The notes: generated by a model from the letters alone, not told the origin. Shown: positions 46,591-57,300, numbered from the stretch's first letter. The stretch is 64,000 bases of DNA from Prevotella sp. (GCA_017557185.1 JAFZAP010000019.1:1-64000), one strand, 5' to 3'. Program-made: numbers and translations.

Positions 46591-49500
46591 TTACTTTACT
46601 ATGATTTTGACTCCATTAACAACATAGATACCACGAGGCAGCTTCTTGCCGGCAAGGTCGCGCATAGCAGGAGCTATCATACGACCCTGCATGTCATAGA
46701 CAGGTGCGTTTTCGTCAATGGAAACTCTCCTTTCAAGAGCATCAATTCCGCTAGTCTCGTTTTCACCGAATACAATTTCCATAAAGCCCATACGCTTGGC
46801 TCCCGGGTCAGCAGTGTACGCGAAGTAAGCACGGAAGGGATACACGACGAGTACTTTACTCACCTCGGGACGGATATTCTTCGAGTTCAGATACATTCCG
46901 CCTGCATAGTAGAAGTAACCGTCGGCCGCTGTCAAACTCTTACCAGAATAGGAACCATAGTTCTGGAATGAATAACTCGTGCTGTTGATTGTGCCTGACG
47001 CTGCCTCACCTTCCCAGAGATAGTCGTCTTTGTGAGCATCGGGGAGAACACTAGCCTTCACCGTGGCACCTTTCTGACTGACCGTAAACGGTGTTTGAGA
47101 ATCACTCGGAGCTGTTGTTACCTGAACCATGTATGGGACATTGGCTTCACTGACACTTTCAGTAATAGGCGTAAAATGAGCCTTAGCATAGAAATTCTCT
47201 GCATTGGCATCCTCTTTATGGTCAATGCTCAAACAGTTATCCGCAACCATCTTGTTCAGCGTAAACGCTGTATTATCTTCCTCGGTATGCGTGCCACCAG
47301 ACACATCGATGGTAAATGGCAGCAATACCGTTTGGAGCGTATTCTTACCTTGTGACTGCCATGTAATCTTACGGTCATACTTTGCATAGTTAGCTGCATC
47401 TACCTGAATATCGTAAGGAGCAAAGAACGGCTTTTTGTCAGTAATCACAATATCTTTACCTGCTCGGAACGCACCACTTCCTGTCATATAAGCAAAATTG
47501 TCGAGCGTTGAAGTAGTATTTTCTGGCAAGTAAATCAAAGCGTTTGGAGATAGTTTTGCCTTCAACTGAGCCAAAGAGAGCTCATGGCTATTCACAACAG
47601 AATAGAGATCACTGGCATCGATATAAAGAATCTGGTCTGCTGTTGTAGGACCACCTGACGCTGTAAGAGCTGCTGTAATTGCATCGTCGATTTCCTTTAC
47701 TGTCAGATAGCCTGTAACTGCCGCACCAGTCTGTGAATCCTTTGTTGCGAGCTTCAAGCCCCACATAGGCTTATCCTGATCAATAGCCTTATTCTGGTCA
47801 TTTACATCAGCATAGCTCGTATTCTTATAGATTTCTGTCCAATCAGGGTCTGGGGTATATGTCTTTGCCTGCAACTCTATATCCATGCGGTAGAAGGCAT
47901 AGCTGCGATGCTGCCATGCTGTTGTTGGAGCAATGTTATAACGGGTCTCGTCGGCAGTGAACACATAATAGATTCCAGACTTATTATCCTTTGCATGCAG
48001 CTTACAATTAATAAACTCACCTTGAGCAGGCGTCTCGCCATCTGCTGCGTCAGGATCGAAAGATGCAAGGTATGAAGCCACCGAGAATGCTTTCTCTTCC
48101 AAATAACCAGTACCTGTTCCTGTATTACTTAAATCCTCTGCGTTATTAAACTTGAAGCGGATATTACCTGCCGTCGATGTAAAGACTTTGTTTGTATATG
48201 GAGTATTCGGATTATAGGCTGTTGCATACAATCCATCATTGCCATTTCCGTTAATCGGCTCAAAGTAAGACGAGGTCACAAAGCTATAGCGGCCATTACC
48301 ATTCTTTTGTAGTTCAGGCCTATCATAATAATATGTGTCATCACCATATTTGCTCCACAAGTCAGAGAATGTAAACGTCAGTTCCGTGTCCTGATACTCG
48401 GAAGGAATATAGAACACAAACTTTCCACCACTTACCGAGAAGTCGTCTGCCGTAAACGATTGTGATAGTGACAGCTGATTTTCGGCATCGTGACATACGA
48501 TGTCCATCTTATCAATATAAGGATCAAGAGCCTGCAACTCCAAGGTAACGGATACAAGAGCCTGCTTGCCTTCATCTTCTTCTGTGTCAGGATCATCTTC
48601 AGCAAGCCCAGAGATAGAGAACTTCACTGCATCATTGTTGAGACCAGTCAAATGATAACTACCTGTATTAGAGGCACTATTCACCGTAACAGTTTTTGCA
48701 GTTGCATTTCCAGTCTTATCATATATCGTCAGCGTATAAGAGCCTGGATTAAACCCAGGATATTCGGTGATTGTGCCTGTATTAAGATCACTGGTTGCAA
48801 GATAATCTGAACGATAGCAGCCATATTCTCTATGCGTAAAGATAAACAATACAGTAACCTCTATATAATCGTTTTCATCGTAGACATTAGTTGATTTAAC
48901 CACCTTCGGGGTATAGGATGCATTATTGTTATCCCAACGATACCAATCTCTACCATTTTGAGTTCTTTGATAAGTACCATTATAATACTGCAGATAATAA
49001 TAAGAAGAGCTGGACTTATAGTAAATACGGCCATTATCATCTCTTCTCAGATTATACTGATTATCTTTCAGCTGACTCAATGTTAAACTGCGGTCGTCAT
49101 TACTACCAGAACAAGCAAGGTATTGCGTACCAGCAGCTGTGACGATGTTACCCACATCATCTATGGTCCAGTTGTAAAGAGTCGTAGTAAACTGGAGTTG
49201 GTCATTCAAATAAAGCGTAGAACCATTTCTCGTATAATATATGGTACATGTTGTAGGAATCACTTCAGTATGGCCTTCCGTAGCAGAACCCCAGAGATAA
49301 TTGAAAGTTGCTCCTACAATACGATAGCCCACAGGAGATTCCAAACCTGTCTGGGTATGAACCTGAATCGGTGTTTCAATATAATAAGTATCATTACACA
49401 AAGCATAAAGATTTCTATTGTCCACCTTTACAGGATAGATATGTTTTTCTTCTGCCACGTCAGAAGGAACACCATCCTCAATAGCATCATCTTGATACAA

Positions 49501-50328
49501 ATAGGTATAACCTACCAGGTCTCTCACATTGTTATAGTTGTAGGCAAAAAAAGTTTTTCCATTCTTTGTTTCGAGCTTCATATCACCAATATCAATCTTA
49601 CTAGTAGTGAAAGGCGCGGTAACAACACTTCTTGCCTGTCCTACGTCATCAGGCTTCACATCAGCCTCAAAAGTACCTTCTGCAGTAAAATAAACCTCAA
49701 ATGATTTGATTGTTACCAAGAAGAAAGCACTATGATCGTGCACGAGGCGGAAATAAAGCTGATTTCCCATATCACCTTCTGATAAGCTGGTACGCTCAAT
49801 AACATATTCCTCTGTATCGCTATTAGTCCCACCCATGACAGGCGTCTGCGCGAATGCATTATTGTAATTGAAATTGCTAGCAGTCTCGTAAATAACTTTA
49901 TCTTGCGTACCAGCATTGATACCTTCTACCGTCGTTCCATTAAGATTATTCAGTAACACCATGCGATAACCTGTGATACGATAACCTTTCGGTAGCGAAA
50001 GAACCATATAACCATCATAGGGAACACCACCTGCCAGAACAAGTTTGTTTCCAACGGTATTATTCTTCTGATACTCACGTATATTACCGGCAGGGTTGGC
50101 AATTTCACCACCATCGGTTAAGGTTGCTTGGTCAGCAACCGTAAAAGTTAATGGCAGTTGCTCATGCCGCCACATGGCTGACCAACCATTTTCAAAACCT
50201 ACTTCAGTACCAGATGTCAAAGCCGCCATAAGGCTACCCGTCGTCGGACTGATAGTCACGTTCTGCGCCATCATTGCTAACGGCACCATCAACAAACTCA
50301 GGAGAGCTAAAGTAAATCTTTTTCTCAT
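46591..50328 (-). CDS. Giant secreted surface protein 2 (paralogue)
   Basis: 1,245 aa with signal peptide MRKRFTLALLSLLMVPLAMM ending AQ, then NVTISPTTGSLM and MWRHEQLPLTFTV. It shares LSLPKGYRITGYRMVLL, RYNIAPTTAWQHRSYAFYRM, DQILYIDASDL, NALIYLPENTTS, FAPYDIQVDA and the tail APVYDMQGRMIAPA ... GIYVVNGVKIIVK with the paralogues at 29221 and 54303. Low-complexity tyrosine-rich patches (YYKSSSSYYYLQYYNGTYQR) occur near the centre. Export by T9SS is inferred from the tail. Function unknown. It is read from TAATTTTG at 50481-50488 with a leader of about 145 nt. Confidence 0.82.
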   Translation of the reverse strand: MRKRFTLALLSLLMVPLAMMAQNVTISPTTGSLMAALTSGTEVGFENGWSAMWRHEQLPLTFTVADQATLTDGGEIANPAGNIREYQKNNTVGNKLVLAGGVPYDGYMVLSLPKGYRITGYRMVLLNNLNGTTVEGINAGTQDKVIYETASNFNYNNAFAQTPVMGGTNSDTEEYVIERTSLSEGDMGNQLYFRLVHDHSAFFLVTIKSFEVYFTAEGTFEADVKPDDVGQARSVVTAPFTTSKIDIGDMKLETKNGKTFFAYNYNNVRDLVGYTYLYQDDAIEDGVPSDVAEEKHIYPVKVDNRNLYALCNDTYYIETPIQVHTQTGLESPVGYRIVGATFNYLWGSATEGHTEVIPTTCTIYYTRNGSTLYLNDQLQFTTTLYNWTIDDVGNIVTAAGTQYLACSGSNDDRSLTLSQLKDNQYNLRRDDNGRIYYKSSSSYYYLQYYNGTYQRTQNGRDWYRWDNNNASYTPKVVKSTNVYDENDYIEVTVLFIFTHREYGCYRSDYLATSDLNTGTITEYPGFNPGSYTLTIYDKTGNATAKTVTVNSASNTGSYHLTGLNNDAVKFSISGLAEDDPDTEEDEGKQALVSVTLELQALDPYIDKMDIVCHDAENQLSLSQSFTADDFSVSGGKFVFYIPSEYQDTELTFTFSDLWSKYGDDTYYYDRPELQKNGNGRYSFVTSSYFEPINGNGNDGLYATAYNPNTPYTNKVFTSTAGNIRFKFNNAEDLSNTGTGTGYLEEKAFSVASYLASFDPDAADGETPAQGEFINCKLHAKDNKSGIYYVFTADETRYNIAPTTAWQHRSYAFYRMDIELQAKTYTPDPDWTEIYKNTSYADVNDQNKAIDQDKPMWGLKLATKDSQTGAAVTGYLTVKEIDDAITAALTASGGPTTADQILYIDASDLYSVVNSHELSLAQLKAKLSPNALIYLPENTTSTLDNFAYMTGSGAFRAGKDIVITDKKPFFAPYDIQVDAANYAKYDRKITWQSQGKNTLQTVLLPFTIDVSGGTHTEEDNTAFTLNKMVADNCLSIDHKEDANAENFYAKAHFTPITESVSEANVPYMVQVTTAPSDSQTPFTVSQKGATVKASVLPDAHKDDYLWEGEAASGTINSTSYSFQNYGSYSGKSLTAADGYFYYAGGMYLNSKNIRPEVSKVLVVYPFRAYFAYTADPGAKRMGFMEIVFGENETSGIDALERRVSIDENAPVYDMQGRMIAPAMRDLAGKKLPRGIYVVNGVKIIVK

Positions 50329-50480
50329 AACTTATAAGTTTTTTACATTTATATTATCATTGGGAAACACCTATTTGTGCAAATACACGCCCCTCTTGTT
50401 ATCCTTCGTGGGCATCTGTAAAGCATGTGTCGAACTAATACCTTCTATGCGTAAATATTTCTCTTCGTTAAAAATCGTTG

Positions 50481-50488
50481 CAAAATTA
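50481..50488 (-). promoter_or_regulatory. Promoter of giant protein 2
   Basis: TAATTTTG on the minus strand, a TAnnTTTG element about 150 bp upstream of the start codon. Confidence 0.6.
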
Positions 50489-50589
50489 CAAACTATTTCT
50501 GAAACTGCCAACACTTCGCCCCATTTTTTCATTTGAACACTTTATTTTGCCCCACTTCTGTCTACTCCAGTCGGTACAGGAACACAACA

Positions 50590-50626
50590 AATCGCCACCG
50601 TTCTTTTCACAAGAACAGTGGCGATT
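50590..50626 (-). terminator. Orphan copy of the AATCGCCAC/GTGGCGATT hairpin
   Basis: Same hairpin as at 46320 and 54037, but no peptide gene lies beside it. The gap 50329-51011 otherwise holds only the promoter at 50481 and AT-rich sequence. It may be what is left of a deleted giant-protein/peptide unit. Confidence 0.5.
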
Positions 50627-51011
50627 ACGGTTATGGAAATGTCTGATGAGGTAACTGTCTATTCCTTATTTCACGTATGTATCAAAGTTCAAACGTAACG
50701 TCGAGAGGACGGAGAAGTGAGGAAACACACCTTTTTTGCACTAAATATTGTTAAAACAACAGAGGTACATTTGCTTTATAATGAAATTATAATAGCCTTT
50801 GTATAAAGATTGTAACATATTGTAAATGAGCACATTATAGCTGTTCCGAATCCATTTGTAACCAGCTGTTATCACTCCAAAACACTTCTTTTTGCTTTAG
50901 CCCATTCCAGCAAAGATACAAAGCCAACAAGTGGAGAGTTTATCAAGAAATATCATCTCACGTCGGCCAGTGCTGTACAGAGGAGTTTGTCGGCACAGAT
51001 TTACTTATTGG

Positions 51012-52172
51012 TTATATCATTTTCCTATCCCACAATTTTGGAAGGAATTGCGCTACTGGCCATATCTCTATTCTATTTTGCATTCGTGGTCTTTCTTCCA
51101 TCGAGAGCAGCACCAACTTTGCATCTGGATGCTCTTCAGCAAAGGCTCTCAACCCCTTAGTGTCGCTCGATGTTACATGGTCAGACGACTTCACTTCTAT
51201 TGCCATTTCCACTTGATTAGACGAAGCATCACAAATCAGGGCATCTACCTCATATTTACCGTCTAGCGTGCGCCAATAACTCATAGTTTTTTCTTCGCCA
51301 AAAGTGTATGATAGGAAGGCTCTCAATTCTTGAATGACCAGATGTTCCACGGCATGACCAAATATGTCGGTGCCTGGTTGCAACGGGGTGCGACGCAATA
51401 GATGGTTGGGAATGGCCACATCAAAATAGTAAAACTTTGGCGATTGTATGAGCCTGCGTTTCACGATGCGAGTGTAAGCGGGAAGATAAAATCCCAACAT
51501 GGTCTCTTCCAGAATAGTAAAATACTCTTTCACCGTTTTGGCACTGACGGCGCAGTCCTGGGCTATGTTGGTGTAGTTCACTATCTCCGAATTGCTCAGT
51601 GCAGCCACCTGTAGAAAACGAGTAAAGGCATCTAGCTGGCGCACGATTGCTTCTTCTACTATTTCTTGTTGCAGATAGTCTCCTATATAGGCCTGTATGC
51701 GCCTGGAAGGGTCTTCTACCAGATAATGTCGTGGCAACATGCCATTGTTCAAAGCACGCTGAACGTTAAAGTCTGGAATCTCTGCACTCACCAACGGGAA
51801 TAGCGTCCTTCTCAATGCGCGTCCGCCCAACAGGTTTGCACCGCTTCTGCGCAGTTTGCGAGCACTGGAACCACAGAGTATAAAACGCAACCCGCGATTC
51901 TCTATCAGCCAATGCACTTCATCAAGCAATGCTGGAACCTTCTGCACTTCATCAATAATGACTAATTCACCTTCGTTCAGCATCTCGCATTCCTCGCGCA
52001 ACAAAGCCGGACGTAGTTGGAATGCCATACGAGCATCAGTCTTCAACAAGTCGTAAAGACGGGCCTTAGGAAAAAGCGCCTTCAGCAGAGTGCTCTTTCC
52101 TGTCTGGCGGCTGCCCCACAGAAACAGGCTGTCTTCCTTTATTTCTTCCAGTTTCAGTATTCTCTCCAACAT
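51012..52172 (-). CDS. AAA+ ATPase with DUF4143 domain
   Basis: 386 aa. SLFLWGSRQTGKSTLLKAL is the Walker A motif, ELVIIDEVQKVPALLDEV the Walker B motif, and FILCGSSARKLRRSGANLL the sensor-like segment; the C-terminal DUF4143 domain has KFYYFDVAIPNHLLRRTPL and a nuclease-like YEVDALICDASSNQVEMAIE followed by VKSS. Such genes are widespread, often variable accessory genes of unknown role, sometimes discussed in defence or toxin-antitoxin settings. It has its own promoter (TATCTTTG, 52197-52204) and sits among remnants of another ATPase and a decayed peptide cassette. Confidence 0.88.
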   Translation of the reverse strand: MLERILKLEEIKEDSLFLWGSRQTGKSTLLKALFPKARLYDLLKTDARMAFQLRPALLREECEMLNEGELVIIDEVQKVPALLDEVHWLIENRGLRFILCGSSARKLRRSGANLLGGRALRRTLFPLVSAEIPDFNVQRALNNGMLPRHYLVEDPSRRIQAYIGDYLQQEIVEEAIVRQLDAFTRFLQVAALSNSEIVNYTNIAQDCAVSAKTVKEYFTILEETMLGFYLPAYTRIVKRRLIQSPKFYYFDVAIPNHLLRRTPLQPGTDIFGHAVEHLVIQELRAFLSYTFGEEKTMSYWRTLDGKYEVDALICDASSNQVEMAIEVKSSDHVTSSDTKGLRAFAEEHPDAKLVLLSMEERPRMQNRIEIWPVAQFLPKLWDRKMI

Positions 52173-52196
52173 AGGTCATTCACTTCTTTTTGATTG

Positions 52197-52204
52197 CAAA
52201 GATA
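52197..52204 (-). promoter_or_regulatory. Promoter of the DUF4143 ATPase
   Basis: TATCTTTG on the minus strand, giving a leader of about 15-20 nt before the ATG at 52172. Confidence 0.6.
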
Positions 52205-52388
52205 ACAAAAATATATCAATCTCGCAAGAAATTTGAAGAAAATCTGAAGTGCTACTTCAGTTTTTCGACGAAAATCCGAAGTAGCACTCCTGTATTTCTG
52301 CATTCAAACGCTTCGCTCAGCTCCACTGCCTTTCCCTTTACCCGCGCTTCTGCGCCTTACACCTTACCCGATCGCTGGCTCCCTTTGC

Positions 52389-52425
52389 AAAAAGTGCTCT
52401 GTCATTCATTCGAATAACAGAGCAC
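52389..52425 (-). terminator. Terminator downstream of the decayed peptide gene
   Basis: GTGCTCTGT (52394-52402) pairs with ACAGAGCAC (to 52425), and the minus-strand transcript then runs into TTTTT. It lies just after the stop of the peptide remnant at 52450, as in the intact cassettes. The rest of 52205-52388 has a GAAGTGCTACTTC hairpin but no gene. Confidence 0.7.
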
Positions 52426-52449
52426 CAATTATCTATTCTTACACATAGA

Positions 52450-52527
52450 TTAGTCGTCCCAGGCATCCCAGAGGTTACCGCCAGACTTGGCATCAGGATC
52501 GTCGTCCTTTCCTGCAGCGCCACCACC
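52450..52527 (-). pseudogene. C-terminal remnant of a fourth NLWDD peptide
   Basis: The minus strand encodes GGGAAGKDDDPDAKSGG followed by NLWDAWDD and a stop, the acidic, glycine-rich end typical of the NLWDD peptides. The N-terminus (MKxxYxKP), the AGGAGG and the giant gene are missing: the sequence is cut at about 52527, where an ATPase fragment in the opposite direction begins. Confidence 0.65.
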
Positions 52528-52529
52528 TT

Positions 52530-52649
52530 ACAGCCAGTATGGTACAAGCTGCCGTCAAGGGGCTACTGGAAAAAGACTTCGTTACTCATGACTTGGGAAC
52601 CTATAGTCTCTATGACCGGTTCTTCGCCCAGTGGCTATTACAACAGTAG
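52530..52649 (+). pseudogene. C-terminal remnant of an ATP-binding protein
   Basis: The plus strand encodes TASMVQAAVKGLLEKDFVTH followed by DLGTYSLYDRFFAQWLLQQ and a stop. This is the usual end of archaeal-type ATPase-like proteins, where VYDRFF near the terminus is conserved. Everything upstream is gone, but its terminator at 52679-52718 survives. Confidence 0.6.
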
Positions 52650-52678
52650 CTCTTCCCGCAACGAAGTAGCCTTACAGT

Positions 52679-52718
52679 GCCCCGCCATTCACTTACTGAG
52701 TAGCGGGGCACTATTTTT
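52679..52718 (+). terminator. Terminator of the truncated ATP-binding protein gene
   Basis: GCCCCGC and GCGGGGC arms around a 17-nt loop, followed by ACTATTTTT. It lies 30 bp after the remnant's stop. Confidence 0.65.
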
Positions 52719-52759
52719 CACTTTTCACTTTTCGTTTTTCACTCTTGGAAGTGATCGCG

Positions 52760-53998
52760 TCACTTTCCAAGAATTATGTTCACAAGAGCAGGCACATCGT
52801 CAATAGTGATGCTCTCGTCTCCATTTATATCGGCACATTCATGGTCATACAAGAATGGCTCGTTGTCATCTTTGCCCTGGAGGATATTTACAAGGGCTGT
52901 GACGTCGGCGATGGTTGTTTCCCCATCTTTGTTAACGTCTGCACCCGCACTGACGGTTTCTATGATTTGTTTAAATTCCTTCCAGTAAGTTGCTTGCTCG
53001 TAAGCTGCTTTACAGCCTTGAGGCACATAGAGCGTTGCATTTTTGCGGTTGTAGAATGTGGATTGAGTAATTGTCAACGGGGTCTTAATATCAACTTTCA
53101 CGGTAGTCAATTTGGTGCTGCCACCACCGAATGCAGCATTGCCAATGGATGTCACAGAGCTGGGAATAGAGACTTCTGTCAGGCTGCTACAGAGAGCGAA
53201 CGCTCCCCCGCCAATGGTTTCCACACCATAGGGAATGACAACCGACGTCAGACTGCTACAACCAGAGAAAGCACTCATGCCAAGACTTTTCACGCTGCTC
53301 GGAATGGAGACCGATGTCACTTTGCTGCAACCGTTAAACGCATTATTGCCGATGGAAGTCACGCCTTCGGGAATGGTGACAGAGGCGAGGCTAGTGCAGT
53401 TTTGGAAAGAATAGTCACCAATAGATGTCACGGAGTTGGGAATGAAGACCTCTGTCAACCCGCTACACCCTGTGAACGTATAGTTACTGATGGCTGTTAT
53501 GCTATTAGGAATAGTGACAGAGGCGAGACTGGTGCAATTTTGGAAAGCATACACACCGATGGACGTCACGGAGTTAGGAATGTCGATTGATTGAAGGCTA
53601 CTACATTCGCTGAACGCATACATGCCTACAGTTGCAACGCTATTAGGAATCTTAAACGATGTCAGGTTATCACATTTATAAAATGCATGATCGCCAAAAG
53701 AGGTCACGCTGCTGGGAACGGTGACCGATTTCAGGTTGGTGCAATACTGGAAAGCCCAGTTTCCAATGGTCGTCACCTTGTATGTCTGTCTATTATAGGT
53801 AACGGATTCAGGAATGACAACATCGCCAGAATAGGCAGGCGTGTTGCTCGTTCCGTTGAGCAAATACGTCACTTTCGCTTCTGAGCCATCGAAAAGATAG
53901 TAAATTCCATCAACTTCTATAGGATCATAGGCCGAGGCCTCACCCGCAAAAATGCATAGCAAAAGGGTAAGACAAAGAGTAAAGAGTTTTTGTTTCAT
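52760..53998 (-). CDS. BspA-like leucine-rich-repeat surface protein with dockerin-like C-terminus
   Basis: 412 aa. A signal peptide (KLFTLCLTLLLCIFAGEASA) is followed by about ten LRR_5 units of the type (V/I)TSIG(N/D)(Y/N)AF(Q/N)(N/G)C(T/S)SL, residues about 60-300. BspA-type repeats mediate adhesion to host proteins and other bacteria. The C-terminal about 65 residues hold two EF-hand-like segments, DVNKDGETTIADVTALVN and DINGDESITIDDVPALVN, as in type I dockerins; such endings occur in Bacteroidota surface proteins and may act as a calcium-binding fold rather than a cellulosome tag. No AGGAGG/NLWDD gene follows it. Confidence 0.88.
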   Translation of the reverse strand: MKQKLFTLCLTLLLCIFAGEASAYDPIEVDGIYYLFDGSEAKVTYLLNGTSNTPAYSGDVVIPESVTYNRQTYKVTTIGNWAFQYCTNLKSVTVPSSVTSFGDHAFYKCDNLTSFKIPNSVATVGMYAFSECSSLQSIDIPNSVTSIGVYAFQNCTSLASVTIPNSITAISNYTFTGCSGLTEVFIPNSVTSIGDYSFQNCTSLASVTIPEGVTSIGNNAFNGCSKVTSVSIPSSVKSLGMSAFSGCSSLTSVVIPYGVETIGGGAFALCSSLTEVSIPSSVTSIGNAAFGGGSTKLTTVKVDIKTPLTITQSTFYNRKNATLYVPQGCKAAYEQATYWKEFKQIIETVSAGADVNKDGETTIADVTALVNILQGKDDNEPFLYDHECADINGDESITIDDVPALVNIILGK

Positions 53999-54036
53999 TT
54001 CAACGAATGCTTATGTTCTCTATTTTTCAACAACAT

Positions 54037-54073
54037 AATCGCCACCGTTCTTTCCACAAGAACAGTGGCGATT
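54037..54073 (-). terminator. Hairpin ending the giant protein 3/peptide 3 unit
   Basis: AATCGCCACCGTTCTT and AAGAACAGTGGCGATT form a long, nearly perfect hairpin about 45 bp after the peptide 3 stop. The sequence between hairpin and stop (AATCTTAATCGTTTCTATTA) is also shared with the copy at 46320-46400. Confidence 0.65.
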
Positions 54074-54118
54074 GCGATTATGGAAAAATCTTAATCGTTT
54101 CTATTAAGTGCAGAACGG

Positions 54119-54286
54119 TTAGTCTTCCCAGAGGTTCTTATTCTGGAAGTCATCATCATCTTCATCTTCGCCAATCCAACCATTATTCTCCTTGGCTGTT
54201 GGCATATTGTAGGAGTGACCCTGCATCACCCCCTCTGTAAGGAACTTTTCAACCTCTACAATCGGTTTGATATATTTTTTCTTCAT
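54119..54286 (-). CDS. NLWED partner peptide 3 (55 aa), downstream of giant protein 3
   Basis: 55 aa, beginning MKKKYIKPIVEVEKF and ending FQNKNLWED, with an acidic run (GEDEDDDD) before the end. AGGAGG at 54296-54301 is 9 nt from the ATG and one base from the upstream stop. N-terminus identical to peptide 2 for eleven residues; the middle (QGHSYNMPTAKENNGW) is unrelated. No signal peptide. Function unknown, same arguments as for the sister peptides. Confidence 0.82.
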   Translation of the reverse strand: MKKKYIKPIVEVEKFLTEGVMQGHSYNMPTAKENNGWIGEDEDDDDFQNKNLWED

Positions 54287-54295
54287 ATTTTAATT

Positions 54296-54301
54296 CCTCC
54301 T
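54296..54301 (-). promoter_or_regulatory. Perfect Shine-Dalgarno AGGAGG for peptide 3
   Basis: AGGAGG on the minus strand, 9 nt before the ATG. The spacer (AATTAAAAT) differs from those of the other two peptides, yet its length is the same. Confidence 0.85.
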
Positions 54302-54302
54302 A

Positions 54303-57300
54303 TTACTTTACAATGATTTTAACTCCATTTACTACATAGATACCGCTTGAGAGATTCTTACCAACTACCTCACGATAAGTTGGAGCAATCATACGGCCCT
54401 GCAAATCGTAGACTGGTGCATTCATGTCGAGCTCAAAAGCCGTCTTGAGGACATCGATACCATCAGTTTCGTTCTCACCTTCCACGAAGTGCAGGAAGCC
54501 AACCTTAGCACTACCGCCAGAAGTCACCTCATAAACCGAACGGAACGGAAGAAGATCCACTGTCGAGTAGTTGCTATTCAATTCTGCAGAAGAGTAGAAT
54601 CCATTATTAGCGAAGTAGAAGGTCTTCGGGTTGGTCTTCGGAATCTTAAATCCGCTGAATGAGCCCTTATGGCTGAAGGTATACTGGCTCGTATTTCCAT
54701 CCTTGTCTGTTAGATTACCAGTAGACGTAATCGTTGTTGCCGAGAACAGGGAGTTGGCGCTCTTTGCAGCATCAGGTGTGGCAACAATTTTCGCTCCCGG
54801 TTGGTCAACTATAAAGACACCGTTTTCAACACCACTCTGTGTAGCATGTAGTGCATAAGGTGTATTTGCAGCTACCTTCGCAGCGGTTGTCTTCGAGAAG
54901 AACACCGTTGGGCCATAGTTATAGTATTTATCACTAGTCGCATTCTCGGTATTCATCTGCAGGAACTCTAAGGTTCCATAATCATCTACGTGCTGACCAT
55001 TCGTCAACTCGATTTCGAATGGCATGATGACTGTTGCATAAGCCTCGTCCTTATATGTACTCTTTGTAATCTGACGAGTATAGCTAGCAGACTTGGCTGC
55101 GTCCACCTGAATGTCGTAAGGAGCGTAGAACCCATACTTGTCGGTAATCACAATATCGTTGGCACCACGGAAAATCGGGGTCTTGGTGTAATCTTCAATT
55201 GTATTGAAGGCAAAGTTGTCATCACTTGACTTTGATCCGTAAGGCAGATAAATCAAGGCATTCTTGTCAAGTTCTGCCTTCAGCTCACTCTTCGGGTGAG
55301 AAGTGTAAGTAATGTTTGATCCTGTACCGGTTGAAGTCTGGTTCTCCACGATACTCATCAGATTACTGCCATCAACAAACAAGATTTGGTCGGTATTCTT
55401 CGGACCACCTGTAACAGTATTATCGCCTGTCCTCGCGGCAATCTGATCCTTGATTTGGGTCACAGTAAGATAACCACTATGACGACCATGATCATCCACA
55501 GTCTCCGTGGTAGTGAGCGTCAATCCCCACTTGGAATCAGTCTTGCCTCCGCCGTCGAAGGAACTATCATAAATTTTCTGCCATGCCAATACCGGTGTAT
55601 AGGTCTTAGTTTGCATGTCAATTTTCATCTCATAGAATGCATAGTAGACATGCTGAGTAGCTGTCGTCGGAGCGATGTTGTAACGCGGCTCATCACAGGT
55701 GAACAGATAAGCAGTCTTTACAGTTCCATTGGTCATTTCAGTCTGACTGAAGGTAAAGTCAATGAATGAACTGTAGTTGTTCGGGTTAAATGCATTTTCC
55801 TCAAAATAACCTCCTGTAGAACTTACAGTTGAAGCGTTGTTGAATGTGAATTTCGTATTTCCAACCTTCTCTGTGAGGATTTTGGTCGTATAACTGGCTT
55901 CATTATTGCGGTCATACACATTAGCGTTCGTCTGATGATAAGGTGACTTTACAAAGAAGTAACGAGCATGATTTGTTGACGATGTCTCGCCGTAGTAAGT
56001 CTCATCACCATAATGGCTGTAGAGGTTCTCGAAGGTGAACTTGGCAGGTGCCGGGAAGCCCTCGGGTACATAGAAGGTGAATTGACCACCCTTTACGGCG
56101 AAATCGGTAGCAGAGAACTGTTGTGTCAGTTTGCCACCAGTTCCACCACTCTCCTGACATACGATATCGAGACGGTCGATATACGGGTCAAGAGCCTGCA
56201 TGGTTATCTTTCCATTGATAAGTCCTGGACCTCCATTTGTGGCATTACTAATAATACCAATCTTTATAGCATCGTTGTTATAGCCAGAAACGGTTACAGA
56301 ACTACTTTGATTAGTAACATTAATTGTTTTTTCCACACCAACACCATCGGGCTTATAGATTTTCAAAGTATATCCTCCAAGGGCAGTTGTTGAGGCGGCA
56401 GACTGCTGGACATAGGTAGAAATACCAATTCTTTCTACTGAATTAGTATTACCACTAGCACTAGTAGTAATTACAAATGATCGAGTGACACGATAGTTTG
56501 TTCCCCCACTAGCCGTGTATGTTATAAAACTGCCATTACTGTTGGTTGCGCGTGTTTCTTTCCAGCCAATATAATAATAAGATCCATTTATCTGGTTCTT
56601 CGTGCGTATCTGGTTGTTGGTAATCGTAAAAGTACTTGTAGCACCCGGCTTCGTAGTAGTCATGCTGATGTCCGTTCCATTAATAGCAAGGTAATAAATA
56701 TCGCCATCACCATATCCATAGATATATCCATCCTTATCAATCCTCCAGACGGTGTGATATGAAGAATTCCAGTTATAAGTTCCACTATATACGTTCAGAC
56801 CATACGTACCATTTTGATCAGGTCCATTATTTGTCGAATTGTATTGGATTTTGAACGTTGCTGGGAAATAGACGTCTTCACCTGTACCAGCTCCATAGTT
56901 GAATGTTGCACCAACGATGCGATAGCCGATAGGATTCTTATGAGCATTAGTCGCAGCACTATTCGTAGCCCATGTCGGTGACTCAATGTAATAGATAGCC
57001 TCTCCGTCAGCAGTGAGTGAATTGTGTTTACTTGGGTCGAGCTTAAGATAGTCACCAACCTGCGAAATGGATCCTGACTTATCTTCCACTATTTTACCGG
57101 CTGTACCGTCAAAGTCGTTTTCTGCCGCAGTTATAGTTTTGACAGACCCTTCCTCGTATATGGTCATATTTGCATTCATGTCACGTATCACGCCATTGTA
57201 GCTGATACGCGTTACGCCATCTGTTCTATTTGTTAATTGATCATAGTCAACCTTGCCAGTGGTGAAAGGAATCTCCACGGCAGATCGTTCAGTAACAATT

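Noticed and set aside
52760..53590. Plus-strand open frame of 281 codons
   Set aside because: It is antisense to the BspA-like repeats, and its apparent internal repeats are the complement of LRR units.
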